Below, piece after piece: positions 23,879-32,755 of a stretch of DNA of 64,000 bases; positions within the stretch are counted from its first letter, which is position 1; each line of letters starts with the position of its first letter. The notes below the pieces were generated by a model, which had not been told where the DNA came from, did not search any database, and saw nothing but the letters and a program-made list of their open reading frames with translations. Location of the stretch: positions 1 to 64,000 of the forward strand of contig NZ_JHEI01000131.1 of the NCBI RefSeq assembly GCF_001273835.1. Direction: 5' to 3'. Both the position numbers and the translations under genes were made by a program. Source of the DNA: Leucobacter celer subsp. astrifaciens (GTDB lineage: Bacteria; Actinomycetota; Actinomycetes; Actinomycetales; Microbacteriaceae).

Positions 23879-24691
23879 ATGACGACCCCCGACACCAGCA
23901 CCATCGCAGCCGACCCGAACGAGTGGCGCACCTACGACGAGTTCGCCGCGGGCATCGACACCTTCCGACTGCCGAACACGAGCCTCGAGGGCCGTTCCCT
24001 CTCCCTCGTCCTCGAAGACGGCTCCGGGCTCGACCTGGTCTTCGGCGCCGATACCGCCCGCTGGAGCGCGACCGGCGCCTTCGCCACGGACGGCGAGCTG
24101 AGCGACCCCTACGACGCCGTGCGCGTGCGCGACGACGTCGTCTTCGTGAACCTGCCCATCGAGTCGCGCGAGCGCGAGGCCATCACCGTCGTGTTCTCGG
24201 AGACGACGCATCGCGCGCTCGTCGCCCGCTCCGAGATCGGCGAGGAGGACGTGGAGGGCGAGCCCCGCGTCGACCAGACCTTCTGGTCGGCCGTCACCGA
24301 CGCGGGCGAGCCGAGCGGTGAGGTGCCGGGGCCGTCGCGCGATCTGATCGGCATGCGCAACCTCTACCGCTACAGCCCCCACCACCTCTACGAGCACGTC
24401 TACATCTCGAGCCAGCGCTACGCATGGCAGTGCGTGGAGGGCGTGCAGCGCGGGCACGGCGACATGGACATGTCGACCGTCTGGAAGTTCGCCGACGGCC
24501 TCTACCTCTTCTGCTTCCGCGAGTTCCGCATCGCCGTCGCGAGCGTGTGGCTGCACGACCTCGGCTACCAGCTGCACACGACCGGCGTCTTCCTCGGCAT
24601 CACCGGCGAGGGTCGGGCCGAGCACTCGCGCGCAGGCGGTCGCATCTACCCGATCGGCACCGTCAAGTACCCCGACGTGCAGCCGGTCTGA
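23879..24691 (+). CDS. moaF: MoaF family protein (monoamine-regulon type)
   Basis: 270 residues with two related beta-rich (lipocalin-like) halves. The C-terminal half carries the family core LYRYSPHHLYEHVYISSQ, then WQCVEGVQRGHGDMD, KFADGLYLF and FREFRI, which I recognise as MoaF. Despite the name, MoaF is not the molybdopterin pathway protein; the Klebsiella gene belongs to the monoamine regulon with an amine oxidase. Here it stands at the head of a block with a solute importer and a copper amine oxidase, and after an AraC regulator, which fits that history. The biochemical role is unknown; ligand binding is plausible. Confidence 0.85.
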   Translation: MTTPDTSTIAADPNEWRTYDEFAAGIDTFRLPNTSLEGRSLSLVLEDGSGLDLVFGADTARWSATGAFATDGELSDPYDAVRVRDDVVFVNLPIESREREAITVVFSETTHRALVARSEIGEEDVEGEPRVDQTFWSAVTDAGEPSGEVPGPSRDLIGMRNLYRYSPHHLYEHVYISSQRYAWQCVEGVQRGHGDMDMSTVWKFADGLYLFCFREFRIAVASVWLHDLGYQLHTTGVFLGITGEGRAEHSRAGGRIYPIGTVKYPDVQPV

Positions 24692-24740
24692 CTCCGATTC
24701 ACTGCTCCATTCCCACTCCATCCATCCGAGAGGACACACC

Positions 24741-25922
24741 ATGAAATCACGCATCCTGGGCGCTGCCGCGCTGACCGCGGCAGCCGCACTCGTGCTGAGC
24801 GGCTGCGCAGGCGGTGAGGGCGGCGGCGAAGGCGCACCGATCAAGCTCGGCTCCGTCAACACCATCAGCGGCCCCGCCACCTTCCCCGAGGCCTCGGAGG
24901 CCGCGAAGGCGGTCTTCGACAAGGTCAACGCCGACGGCGGCATCAACGGCCGCATGATCGAGTACAAGGTCACCGACGACAAGGCCGATCCCGCCACCGC
25001 CACCGCATCGGCGCGCGAACTGGTGGGCAGCGACGAGGTCGTCGCGCTCGTCGGCAGTGCGTCGCTGCTCGACTGCGAGATCAACGCGAAGTACTACGAG
25101 CAGGAGGGCGTCCGCTCGGTCCAGGGCATCGGCGTCGACCCCGGCTGCTTCAGCTCGCCCAACATCGCACCCACCAACATCGGCCCCTTCAACGACACCA
25201 CCCTCACGATGCTCTACGGTTCGGAGGAGCTCGGGCTCGAGAACCTCTGCGTGCTGACGAGCGTCATCGGCTCCACCGGCCCCGCCTACCAGGCCGCGGT
25301 CGACCGCTGGAGCGAGATCACCGGCAAGCAGCCCACCTTCGTCGACGACACCGTGCCCTACGGCGGCGCCGACTACACGCCCTACATCGTGAAGGCGCGT
25401 GAGGCCGGCTGCGACGGCATCGTCGCCAACTCGGTCGAGCCCGATGCGATCGGCCTGATCAAGGCGGCGAACCAGCAGGGCTGGGACGACGTCACCTTCC
25501 TGCTCCTCACCTCGGTGTACAGCGAGAGCTTCGCGGCCGCCGTCGACAACAGCGCGGCCGGCGTCTACGTGCCCGCCGAGTTCTACCCCTTCACCGAGGA
25601 CAGCGACGTCAACGCCGACTGGAAGGCGCTGATGGACGAGAACGGGATCACGCTCACCTCGTTCAGCCAGGGCGGCTACCTCGCAGCGACCTTCCTGGTG
25701 GAGGTGCTCGAGAGCATCGACGGCGACATCACCCGTGAGAGCGTCAACGAGGCGCTGAGCGGCATGGCTCCGATCGCCAATCCGATGATCGCCTACGAGT
25801 ACCAGTTCGACAAGATCGCCGCGCAGGACTTCCAGCCCGGCGGGTGGCCCGTCGTGCTGAAGTCGGGCACCAACGCCTGGGAGCAGGCGGCCGACGACTG
25901 GCTGATGATCCCGGCGAACTGA
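24741..25922 (+). CDS. Substrate-binding lipoprotein of a branched-chain-amino-acid-type ABC importer
   Basis: 393 residues. The signal peptide ends in the lipobox LSGC, then a Gly-rich linker and a two-lobed type I periplasmic binding domain (IKLGSVNTISGPATFPEASEA at the start of the mature part; kept as positions about 33-53). It belongs to the LivJ/LivK-like group, which also binds amides, urea, aromatic acids and amines. Start: ATG 24741 with GAGAGGAC upstream. It is separated from the permease gene by a palindromic repeat. The ligand is unknown; the neighbours suggest an amine or an amine-derived compound. Confidence 0.9.
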   Translation: MKSRILGAAALTAAAALVLSGCAGGEGGGEGAPIKLGSVNTISGPATFPEASEAAKAVFDKVNADGGINGRMIEYKVTDDKADPATATASARELVGSDEVVALVGSASLLDCEINAKYYEQEGVRSVQGIGVDPGCFSSPNIAPTNIGPFNDTTLTMLYGSEELGLENLCVLTSVIGSTGPAYQAAVDRWSEITGKQPTFVDDTVPYGGADYTPYIVKAREAGCDGIVANSVEPDAIGLIKAANQQGWDDVTFLLLTSVYSESFAAAVDNSAAGVYVPAEFYPFTEDSDVNADWKALMDENGITLTSFSQGGYLAATFLVEVLESIDGDITRESVNEALSGMAPIANPMIAYEYQFDKIAAQDFQPGGWPVVLKSGTNAWEQAADDWLMIPAN

Positions 25923-25966
25923 CCCAGCCGGCTTCAGACCGGTTCCGCACCCAACCGCTGCCCGGG

Positions 25967-26027
25967 TGAGTGAGCGGAGCGAATCGAAACCACTCCTCGT
26001 GAGGATTTCGACTCGCTCCGCTCGCTC
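25967..26027. repeat. Palindromic intergenic repeat, family A
   Basis: GAGTGAGCGGAGCGAATCGA (from 25967) pairs with TTTCGACTCGCTCCGCTCGC (from 26006) around a loop of about 17 bases. It lies between the binding-protein gene and the permease gene, where it could attenuate transcription or protect the upstream mRNA so that the binding protein is made in excess. That role is inferred. Confidence 0.85.
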
Positions 26028-26099
26028 GATCGGCAGCCAGCTCTGAAGGAATTCCATGCCTCACAGTCCCCACCCCCGACCGGTCCCGCGGAGGCGGCC

Positions 26100-26975
26100 G
26101 TGAACGGCGGCGCGCTGCTGCAGGGCGCGCTCTCGGGTCTCGCCGCCGGCGGCGTGTACGCGGTGTTCGCCGTCACGCTGACCCTCATGTCCCGCCTGGT
26201 GCGCGTCGTCAACTTCGCCCAGGCCGCCACCGGCATGTTCGCCGCGTTCATCGCGGTCTGGTTCGCCAGCAAGCTCGGCATGCCCGTCTGGCTCGCGACG
26301 GTCGCCGGCATCGTGGTCGGCGCGCTGCTCGCCGCCATCATCGGCTGGATCGCCGCGACCTGGCTCTCCGAGGCCGATCTCTCCACGCGATCCGCGATGA
26401 CCGTCGGCCCCTTCCTGCTGCTGATGTCGCTCTCCTACATCATGTTCGGCAACAAGCCGCAGCCCTTCTCCCCGATCTTCAACGGCCCCGCGTTCACGGT
26501 CGCGGGCGTCGTGGTGAGCTGGGTCACCGTCATCACGGTCTCCCTCGCGATCGCGGTCGCCCTCGCATCGGCGCTCGTGCTGCGCAAGACGACGATCGGC
26601 ACGAAGCTCCGCGCGCTCTCCGACCGCCCGACCACGGCGGAGCTCATCGGCATCTCGTCGAAGCCGCTGGCGATCGGCGTGTGGGCCGTGACGGGTGCGA
26701 TCAGCGCCATCACGATCCTCATCATCGCGCCGACCCAGTCGAACGACGCCGTCAGCCTCTCCATGCTCATCATCCCCGCGGCCGCGGCCGCGCTGCTCGG
26801 CGGTTTCAAGCGCCTCGACCTCGCGGTCGTGGGCGGTCTGCTGCTCGGCCTCATCAACGGCATGGTGGCGCAGATCGGCGAACTGGCGCTCGTGCGCAAC
26901 TTCGTGCCGCTCCTGTTCATCGTGATCCTGCTGCTGTGGTCGCAGCGAAAGGAGGTGTGGGATGCTGCTCGCTAA
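26100..26975 (+). CDS. Branched-chain-type ABC permease (LivH-like)
   Basis: 291 residues, about eight hydrophobic helices, starting with the typical GALSGLAAGGVYAVFAVTLT-like region (LLQGALSGLAAGGVYAVFAV) and the NFAQAATG loop. The sequence TTIGTKLRALSDRP is the cytoplasmic coupling stretch seen in LivH proteins. Start: GTG 26100, close after GGAGGCGG. It overlaps the next permease-ATPase gene by 14 bases and so is translationally linked. Confidence 0.88.
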   Translation: MNGGALLQGALSGLAAGGVYAVFAVTLTLMSRLVRVVNFAQAATGMFAAFIAVWFASKLGMPVWLATVAGIVVGALLAAIIGWIAATWLSEADLSTRSAMTVGPFLLLMSLSYIMFGNKPQPFSPIFNGPAFTVAGVVVSWVTVITVSLAIAVALASALVLRKTTIGTKLRALSDRPTTAELIGISSKPLAIGVWAVTGAISAITILIIAPTQSNDAVSLSMLIIPAAAAALLGGFKRLDLAVVGGLLLGLINGMVAQIGELALVRNFVPLLFIVILLLWSQRKEVWDAAR

Positions 26976-28725
26976 TAGACGCCTGCGCAACGTCCTGCCC
27001 ATCGCCGTCGCCCTCGTCTCGCTCGGAATCGCCTGGGCGCTGAGCGTGGGGCTCTCCGGATACACCGTCTACCTCGCGATCAGCATGGTGACGGCGACGA
27101 TCTCGATCCTCGGTCTCGGCGTGGTCACCGGCTCGGCCGGCATCATCGCCCTGTGCCAGCTCACCTTCGGCGCCATCGGCGCATGGGTGGTGACCTTCCT
27201 CAGCAAGCACGAGGTCCCCGGCGGCTTCGCACTGTGGCTGATCGCGGGCGCGGCCGTCGCGGCGCTCGCCGGCGTGCTGCTCGGCCTCCCGGCGCTGCGC
27301 CTGCGCGGCGTCAATCTCGCCGTCGTCACCCTCGGCGCCGCGGCCGCGTTCGACGTGCTGCTGGTGCAGACCCAGTTCCCCGGCCAGACCGAGGGGCTCT
27401 CGGTGGAGCGCCCCGGGCTGTTCTCGAGCGACCGGCAGTACTTCTTCTTCGCGATGATCGTGCTCATCGTCTGCGCCTACCTGGTGTTCCTGCTGCAGCG
27501 CAGCCGGGTCGGCAGCAGCTGGAAGGCCGTGTCCTTCTCGGAGCGCGGCACCGCCGCCGTCGGCCAGAGCGTGCGCCTCGCGAAGCTCTCGGCATTCGCG
27601 GTGAGCGCCGCGCTCGGCGGCGTCGCGGGCGGCCTGCTGGCCGGTCAGGTCGGGATCCCCTACGCCTCCAGCTTCACGCCGATCATGTCGCTCGCGCTCT
27701 ACATCCTCGCGGTGATGAGCGGCGCGTACCTCATCGACATGGCGATCTTCGGCGGTGTGCTCTGGGTGCTCGTGCCCGAACTCCTCAAGCGGTGGGGCGT
27801 GCCACAGGACTGGGGCTTCGTGATCTTCGGCCTGCTCGGCATCCAGGCCCTCACGAGCGGCTCGAACCTCGGCGAGGCGATCCGCGGCGGATTCCGCAAG
27901 CGGGCCAGGAAGCGCAAGGCGGCCGGCCCGGAGACGGTCCCGAGCGAGGTGGGCACGAGCGTGCTCGACGTCTTCGCCGTGCCCGAGGCCTCGGAGCCGA
28001 TCCCCGCAGACGCCGCACCGGTGCTCGAGGTGCGCGGTCTCGGGGTGCAGTTCGGCGCGCTCAAGGCCAACGACGACGTGTCGCTGCAGGTGAAGCCCCG
28101 CAGCATCATGGGCCTGATCGGCCCCAACGGCGCGGGCAAGTCGACCTTCGTCGACGCGGTCAGCGGCTTCCTGCCGCAGCACACCGGAACGGTGCTGCTC
28201 GACGGCGAGGACATCACCCGGCTCTCCCCCGTGGCTCGTGCCCGCAAGGGCCTGCGCCGCACCTTCCAGCAGGATCGTGTACCCCCGCAGCTGACGGTCG
28301 AGGCCTACGTGCGCTTCGTGGCTCGCAAGCGGCTCGACCATGACGAACTGGCCGACGCCCTGGCGTTCCTCGGCTGTCCGCCCCCGGAGGAGCAGCTCGC
28401 GAGCGTCGATGTCGGCACGCGACGCCTCATCGAGGTCGCAGCAGCGGTGCTGTCGGGACCGCGCGTGCTGATCCTCGACGAGCCCGCAGCGGGTCTCTCC
28501 CACGAGGAGCACCTGCAGTTCGGGCACCGCCTCACCCGGATCCCGTCGCGCTTCGACACCGCGATCGTGCTCATCGAGCACGATCTCGACCTCGTGCGCT
28601 CGGTGTGCACGGAGCTCACCGTGCTCGATTTCGGCAAGGTGCTCGCGCAGGGCCCGAGCAAGGAGGTTCTCGACGACCCGGCCGTGATCGCGGCCTACAT
28701 GGGAGATGCGGAGATGACGCAATGA
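26962..28725 (+). CDS. Fused LivM-type permease and LivG-type ATPase
   Basis: 587 residues. The first part (about 1-310) is a LivM-like membrane domain; a linker rich in Lys/Arg and Pro follows (about 310-350); then a LivG-type ATPase with Walker A GPNGAGKST, Walker B RVLILDEPAAGLS and switch His in IEHDLDLV. The signature is degenerate (the region reads VGTRRLIEVAAAVLSG instead of LSGGQ), while the partner LivF keeps LSGGEQQ. Permease-ATPase fusions of this kind are known in actinobacterial Liv systems. The 3' end overlaps LivF in ATGA. Confidence 0.88.
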   Translation: MLLANRRLRNVLPIAVALVSLGIAWALSVGLSGYTVYLAISMVTATISILGLGVVTGSAGIIALCQLTFGAIGAWVVTFLSKHEVPGGFALWLIAGAAVAALAGVLLGLPALRLRGVNLAVVTLGAAAAFDVLLVQTQFPGQTEGLSVERPGLFSSDRQYFFFAMIVLIVCAYLVFLLQRSRVGSSWKAVSFSERGTAAVGQSVRLAKLSAFAVSAALGGVAGGLLAGQVGIPYASSFTPIMSLALYILAVMSGAYLIDMAIFGGVLWVLVPELLKRWGVPQDWGFVIFGLLGIQALTSGSNLGEAIRGGFRKRARKRKAAGPETVPSEVGTSVLDVFAVPEASEPIPADAAPVLEVRGLGVQFGALKANDDVSLQVKPRSIMGLIGPNGAGKSTFVDAVSGFLPQHTGTVLLDGEDITRLSPVARARKGLRRTFQQDRVPPQLTVEAYVRFVARKRLDHDELADALAFLGCPPPEEQLASVDVGTRRLIEVAAAVLSGPRVLILDEPAAGLSHEEHLQFGHRLTRIPSRFDTAIVLIEHDLDLVRSVCTELTVLDFGKVLAQGPSKEVLDDPAVIAAYMGDAEMTQ

Positions 28726-29417
28726 GCGAACTGCAACTGAGCGGCGTCACCGTGAGCCGCGGAGCCGGCCCGGTCGTCTCCGACGTCGATCTCACGCTGC
28801 GCCAGGGAGAGATCCTCGCGCTCGTGGGGCCGAACGGAGCGGGCAAGACCAGCCTGCTCGAGTCGGTCTCCGGGGTCATCGGACACTCCGGCGGCGACAT
28901 CGCCATCGACGGGGAGTCGATCGCCAAGTGGAAGCGGGTGCAGCGCTCGCGCGCCGGCATCGCGCACATCGAGCAGGGGCGGGCCATCTTCCCCTCGCTC
29001 ACCGTGCGCGAGAACCTGCTGCTCACGGCGAAGACCGACGCCGCGCTCCAGGAGGTGCTGCAGTCGTTCCCCGAGCTCGAGAAGCGCATCGACTCGCAGG
29101 CGGTGCTGCTCTCGGGCGGCGAGCAGCAGATGGTGGTGCTGGCGCGCGCCTTCGCCTCGCGGCCGCGCTTCCTGCTGATCGACGAGATGTCGCTGGGCCT
29201 CGCACCGGTCGTGTTCATGCGACTGCTGCCGCTGATCCAGCAGTTCGCCGAGTCGGGCGTGGGTGTGCTGCTGGTCGAGCAGTTCACGCACCTCGCGCTC
29301 GGCATCGCCGACGACGCGATGGTGGTCTCGAGCGGGCGGGTGAGCCACCCCCAGGGCCCGGCCGGGGTGCTCGAGGAGGACGAGGCGCTGCTGCGTCGCG
29401 CCTATCTCGGCGGGTGA
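28722..29417 (+). CDS. ABC transporter ATPase (LivF-like)
   Basis: 231 residues. Walker A GPNGAGKTS, Q-loop region EQGRAIFPSLTV (a typical LivF trait), signature LSGGEQQM, Walker B RFLLIDEMSLGL and the switch region VEQFTHLAL, where the usual His is replaced by Gln-Phe-Thr-His. Starts in an ATGA overlap with the fused permease-ATPase, so stoichiometric production is likely. It completes the importer of binding protein, LivH, LivM-LivG fusion and LivF. The fusion partner has the weaker signature, so one catalytic site of the pair may be dominant. Confidence 0.9.
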   Translation: MSELQLSGVTVSRGAGPVVSDVDLTLRQGEILALVGPNGAGKTSLLESVSGVIGHSGGDIAIDGESIAKWKRVQRSRAGIAHIEQGRAIFPSLTVRENLLLTAKTDAALQEVLQSFPELEKRIDSQAVLLSGGEQQMVVLARAFASRPRFLLIDEMSLGLAPVVFMRLLPLIQQFAESGVGVLLVEQFTHLALGIADDAMVVSSGRVSHPQGPAGVLEEDEALLRRAYLGG

Positions 29418-29429
29418 TCCGCACCGCCG

Positions 29430-29602
29430 GTCGAGCGGAGCGGACCAGCCCCTCGCCGGTTGAGGGCAGCTGCGCAAGCGGAGTCGAAACCCGGGAAAGG
29501 ATCCTCGATTTCGACTCTGCTGCGCTCCGCTCAATCAGCGGAAGGAGCTGCGCTCCGCTCAATCAGCGGCGGGCTCCCGCCGCGCTCAATCGGCGGGAGG
29601 GT
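29430..29602. repeat. Cluster of family A repeats between convergent genes
   Basis: Several imperfect copies of the family A core (GAGCGGAGTCGAAA on one side, TTTCGACTC...GCTCCGCTCAATCAGCGG on the other) fill the space between LivF and the convergent SDR. The segment CTGCGCTCCGCTCAATCAGC occurs twice within 40 bases. The inverted arrangement can fold and may serve as a bidirectional terminator. Confidence 0.8.
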
Positions 29603-29611
29603 CCGCCCGGA

Positions 29612-30442
29612 TCACATGCCGGCGTGCTCGAAGGCGACCGTCGGCAGGTCGACGATGTGCGCGCCGCCGTCGGCCACGAGCACGGCGCCCGTCATGTACG
29701 AGGACTGCGGCGAGCCGAGGAAGCGCACGATGGAAGCGATCTCAGCGGGATCGGCCGGGCGCCCCAGCGGCACGTCGCGCGTCACCGCCGCGTAGCCCGC
29801 CTCGCGGTCGGCGATCTCCGGCGCTTGCTCGGCGAACTCATCCATCTCGGAATCGGCCATGGGGGTGCGCACCCAGCCGGGGCAGACGGCGTTGACTCGC
29901 ACGCCTCTGCGGCTGTAGTCGCGCGCCAGACTGCGGGTGAGCCCGATGAGCGCGTGCTTGCCCACGGTGTAGCCCGCCACCGAGGGGCCCGCGAAGAGCC
30001 CCGCCAGCGACGAGACGATCACGATCTGCGCGCCGCCGTGGCGCTCAGCCGTATCGAGCAGCGCCGGCAGCGCCTCGCGCGCCATCACGAAGGCCGTCGA
30101 GAGATTGACCTTGATCGACGACTCCCAGTCGTCATCGCTCGTCTCCCCGACCGGGGAGAATCCGTGGCCACCGGCGTTCGCGACGACCACGTCGAGCCGT
30201 CCGAACTGCTCGACCACCTGCGCCACCGCGGCTCGTGCGGACGCGCCGTCCGACGCGTCGGCGACGACTGCGGTACCGCCGATGCGAGCCGCGACCTCCT
30301 CGATCGGACCCGAGCGGCGTCCCACGACCACCACACTCGCCCCCTCGCTCGCGTAGCGCTCGGCGATCGCCGCTCCGATGCCGGTGCCGCCGCCGGTGAT
30401 GACGACGACGCGTCCCTCGTTCTCGCTGTTCCCGGGTGCCAT
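29612..30442 (-). CDS. Short-chain dehydrogenase/reductase (SDR)
   Basis: 276 residues of the classical SDR fold. Cofactor motif TGGGTGIG near residue 16, NAGG (NAG motif) near 89, catalytic Ser in IVSSLAG, and the Tyr-Lys pair in YTVGK. The Asp after the second strand is replaced by VGRRSG, which suggests NADP(H) preference. The substrate is not readable from sequence. It runs opposite to the ABC importer and away from the copper amine oxidase; an SDR is also part of the MoaF-linked monoamine gene set in enteric bacteria, so a shared pathway is possible (inference). Confidence 0.87.
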   Translation of the reverse strand: MAPGNSENEGRVVVITGGGTGIGAAIAERYASEGASVVVVGRRSGPIEEVAARIGGTAVVADASDGASARAAVAQVVEQFGRLDVVVANAGGHGFSPVGETSDDDWESSIKVNLSTAFVMAREALPALLDTAERHGGAQIVIVSSLAGLFAGPSVAGYTVGKHALIGLTRSLARDYSRRGVRVNAVCPGWVRTPMADSEMDEFAEQAPEIADREAGYAAVTRDVPLGRPADPAEIASIVRFLGSPQSSYMTGAVLVADGGAHIVDLPTVAFEHAGM

Positions 30443-30651
30443 GAGGATCCTCTCTGATCGATGCCCGGTGCGCCCGGGCCGCAGCCGCAGCCGCTTTCAC
30501 GGTTTCATCCTCCTCCGTCGCGGCCCCGGGCACGACCACCTCTACGCTCCCATCGCATCGGTTTTCGCCCACAGTCAACACCGCTCCGGCCGCTCTTGCG
30601 ATACTGAAGGTGGAAGATGTTCTGCCGTACAGCCGAACCCGAGGACGTCCA

Positions 30652-32703
30652 ATGCCGCACACCCCCGACACCACCCACACGCACGGAACGCGGGTCACCA
30701 CGCCCGCCGTCGCGGTGCACCCGCTCGATCCCCTGACCGGCGATGAGATCTCCGAGGCGCGGCGGATCCTCGCCGAGGCCGGGCACTTCACCGAGCACAC
30801 GCGTGTGCCCCGCGTGCTGCCCGTCGATCCGGCGAAGTCGGACCTCGCGGCCTGGCGGCCGGGCGACGCGCTCGATCGCCGCCTCCGAGTGACGCTGCTC
30901 GACCGCAGCACCGGGGTCGCCGCCGAGGCGATCGTCGCCGTGACCCGCGGAGAGATCGACTCGTTCCGCGTGCTCCCCAACACGGAGGAGCCCTACGGCC
31001 AGCCGCAGTACCTCTTCGAGGAGTACGCCGACGCGGCCGATATCGTCAAGGCCTCCTCGGAGTGGCAGGCCGCGATGCGGCGCCGCGGTCTCGAGGAGCA
31101 CATGGAGCTCGCCTTCTGCTCCCCGCTCGCACCCGGCTTCTTCGGCCGGGCGGACGAGGTCGGCAAGCGCATCGTGCGATCGCACACCTACCTCCGGTTC
31201 GACGACCGGGACAGCCCGTGGGCGCACCCCGTCGAGGGGCTCGTGGTGCACGTGGACCTCACCGAGCGCCGGGTGATCCGCATCGACGACGAGGGCGATG
31301 TGCCCGTACCCGAGCAGCACGGCAACTACGGCCTCGACGTGCAGGGCCCCGCTCGCACGAGCCTCAAACCCATCGAGATCACGCAGCCCGAGGGGCCCTC
31401 GTTCTCGGTCGACGGCGGTCTCGTGCAGTGGGAGAACTGGAAGTTCCGCGTCGGCTTCACTCAGCAGGAGGGTCTGGTACTCAACCAGATCAGCTTCCGC
31501 GACGGAGACGAGGATCGCTCCATCGCGACCCGGGCCAGCGTGCCCGAGATGGTCGTGCCCTACGGCGACACCTCGGTGAGCCGCTTCTGGATCAGCTACT
31601 TCGACGCCGGCGAGTACCTGCTCGGCAAGAACGCCAACTCGCTCGCGCTCGGCTGCGACTGCCTCGGCGTCATCCACTACTTCGACGCTTTCGTGGCCGA
31701 CGACCACGGCAACCCCGTCAAGATCCCTCAGGCCATCTGCATGCACGAGGAGGACTACGGGATCCTCTGGAAGCACACCGACCTCGAGGGAACCCCCGAG
31801 ACCCGCCGCAGCCGTCGCCTGGTCGTGAGCTACTTCTCGACGATCGGCAACTACGACTACGGCTTCTTCTGGTACTTCACCCTCGACGGCTCGATCCAGG
31901 TCGAGGCGAAGGCGACCGGGATCGTGTTCGCGGGTGCAGGGATCCCCGGCAGCGACAATCCGCACGCCCCCGAGATCGCGCCGGGCATCTTCACGCCGGT
32001 CCACCAGCACCTCTTCTGCGCGCGCATCGACGCGGCCATCGACGGCGAGGACAACACGCTGCACGAGGTGGAGGCCGTCAGGATTCCGACGGGACCCGAC
32101 AATCCCCACGGCAACGCCTTCACCTGGTCGGACACGCAGCTGACGAGCGAGGCGCAGGCGCAGCGCGTCGCCGACGGGCTCGCCAGCAGAGTCTGGGAGG
32201 TGCGCTCGGCGCACCGCACGAACTACGTGGGCCAGCCCACCTCGTACCGCCTGATTCCCGAGGGCAAGATGCTGCTCGCAGCGCAGCCCGAGTCGACGGT
32301 GCACGGGCGCGCGGCCTTCGCCACGAAGCATCTCTGGGGCACGCAGTACGACCCCGAGGAGCTGTATCCCGCCGGGTTCTACCCGAACGCCCACGCGCCC
32401 GGAGCGGGTCTGCCCGAGTGGACGCGGCAGGACCGATCGCTCGACGGCGAGGACATCGTGCTCTGGCACACCTTCGGGCCCACCCATATCCCGCGCACCG
32501 AGGACTGGCCCATCATGCCCGTCGACTACTCGGGATTCTGGTTCAAGCCGCACGGCTTCCTCGATCAGAACCCGGCGATGGATCTGCCCGATGACGCGCG
32601 CGCCTCGTGCGGCGCCGGCGGGTGCTGCTCGGACGGCGGCTGCGGCTGCTGCGCGGGATCCGAGTGCACCTGCGGCGGCGCGAACTGCGCCTGCGGCAGG
32701 TAG
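30652..32703 (+). CDS. Copper-containing primary-amine oxidase with a metallothionein-like Cys-rich C-terminal tail
   Basis: 683 residues. The quinone cofactor precursor is Tyr401 in TIGNYDYG, matching T-x-x-N-Y-(D/E). Copper ligands are His451 and His453 (HQHLF) and probably His612 in THIPRTEDWP. The catalytic base is Asp318 in YFDAGEYLLG. It oxidises primary amines to aldehydes with release of H2O2 and ammonia. No signal peptide, so cytoplasmic. The last 31 residues (653-683) contain ten cysteines in C-x4-CC, C-x-CC, C-x-C, C-x-C patterns (for example GGCGCC, ECTCGG, CACGR), which is not part of the ordinary fold and looks like a copper-thiolate module. Start: ATG 30652 with GAGGAC upstream. 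Leads an operon with an amidohydrolase and an EthD gene. Confidence 0.92.
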   Translation: MPHTPDTTHTHGTRVTTPAVAVHPLDPLTGDEISEARRILAEAGHFTEHTRVPRVLPVDPAKSDLAAWRPGDALDRRLRVTLLDRSTGVAAEAIVAVTRGEIDSFRVLPNTEEPYGQPQYLFEEYADAADIVKASSEWQAAMRRRGLEEHMELAFCSPLAPGFFGRADEVGKRIVRSHTYLRFDDRDSPWAHPVEGLVVHVDLTERRVIRIDDEGDVPVPEQHGNYGLDVQGPARTSLKPIEITQPEGPSFSVDGGLVQWENWKFRVGFTQQEGLVLNQISFRDGDEDRSIATRASVPEMVVPYGDTSVSRFWISYFDAGEYLLGKNANSLALGCDCLGVIHYFDAFVADDHGNPVKIPQAICMHEEDYGILWKHTDLEGTPETRRSRRLVVSYFSTIGNYDYGFFWYFTLDGSIQVEAKATGIVFAGAGIPGSDNPHAPEIAPGIFTPVHQHLFCARIDAAIDGEDNTLHEVEAVRIPTGPDNPHGNAFTWSDTQLTSEAQAQRVADGLASRVWEVRSAHRTNYVGQPTSYRLIPEGKMLLAAQPESTVHGRAAFATKHLWGTQYDPEELYPAGFYPNAHAPGAGLPEWTRQDRSLDGEDIVLWHTFGPTHIPRTEDWPIMPVDYSGFWFKPHGFLDQNPAMDLPDDARASCGAGGCCSDGGCGCCAGSECTCGGANCACGR

Positions 32704-32755
32704 CGCTCCGCGCCCGGCCGGCTCTCCCACATCCCCATCACGAACGGAGTCACTG

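Noticed and set aside
23879..24691. Molybdenum cofactor biosynthesis role for MoaF
   Set aside because: The name is a clash of gene symbols; the protein has no cofactor pathway motifs and sits with amine genes.
31062..32594. Open frame of 510 codons inside the copper amine oxidase gene
   Set aside because: Arg-rich shadow of the real gene in another frame; all active-site residues are in the other frame.
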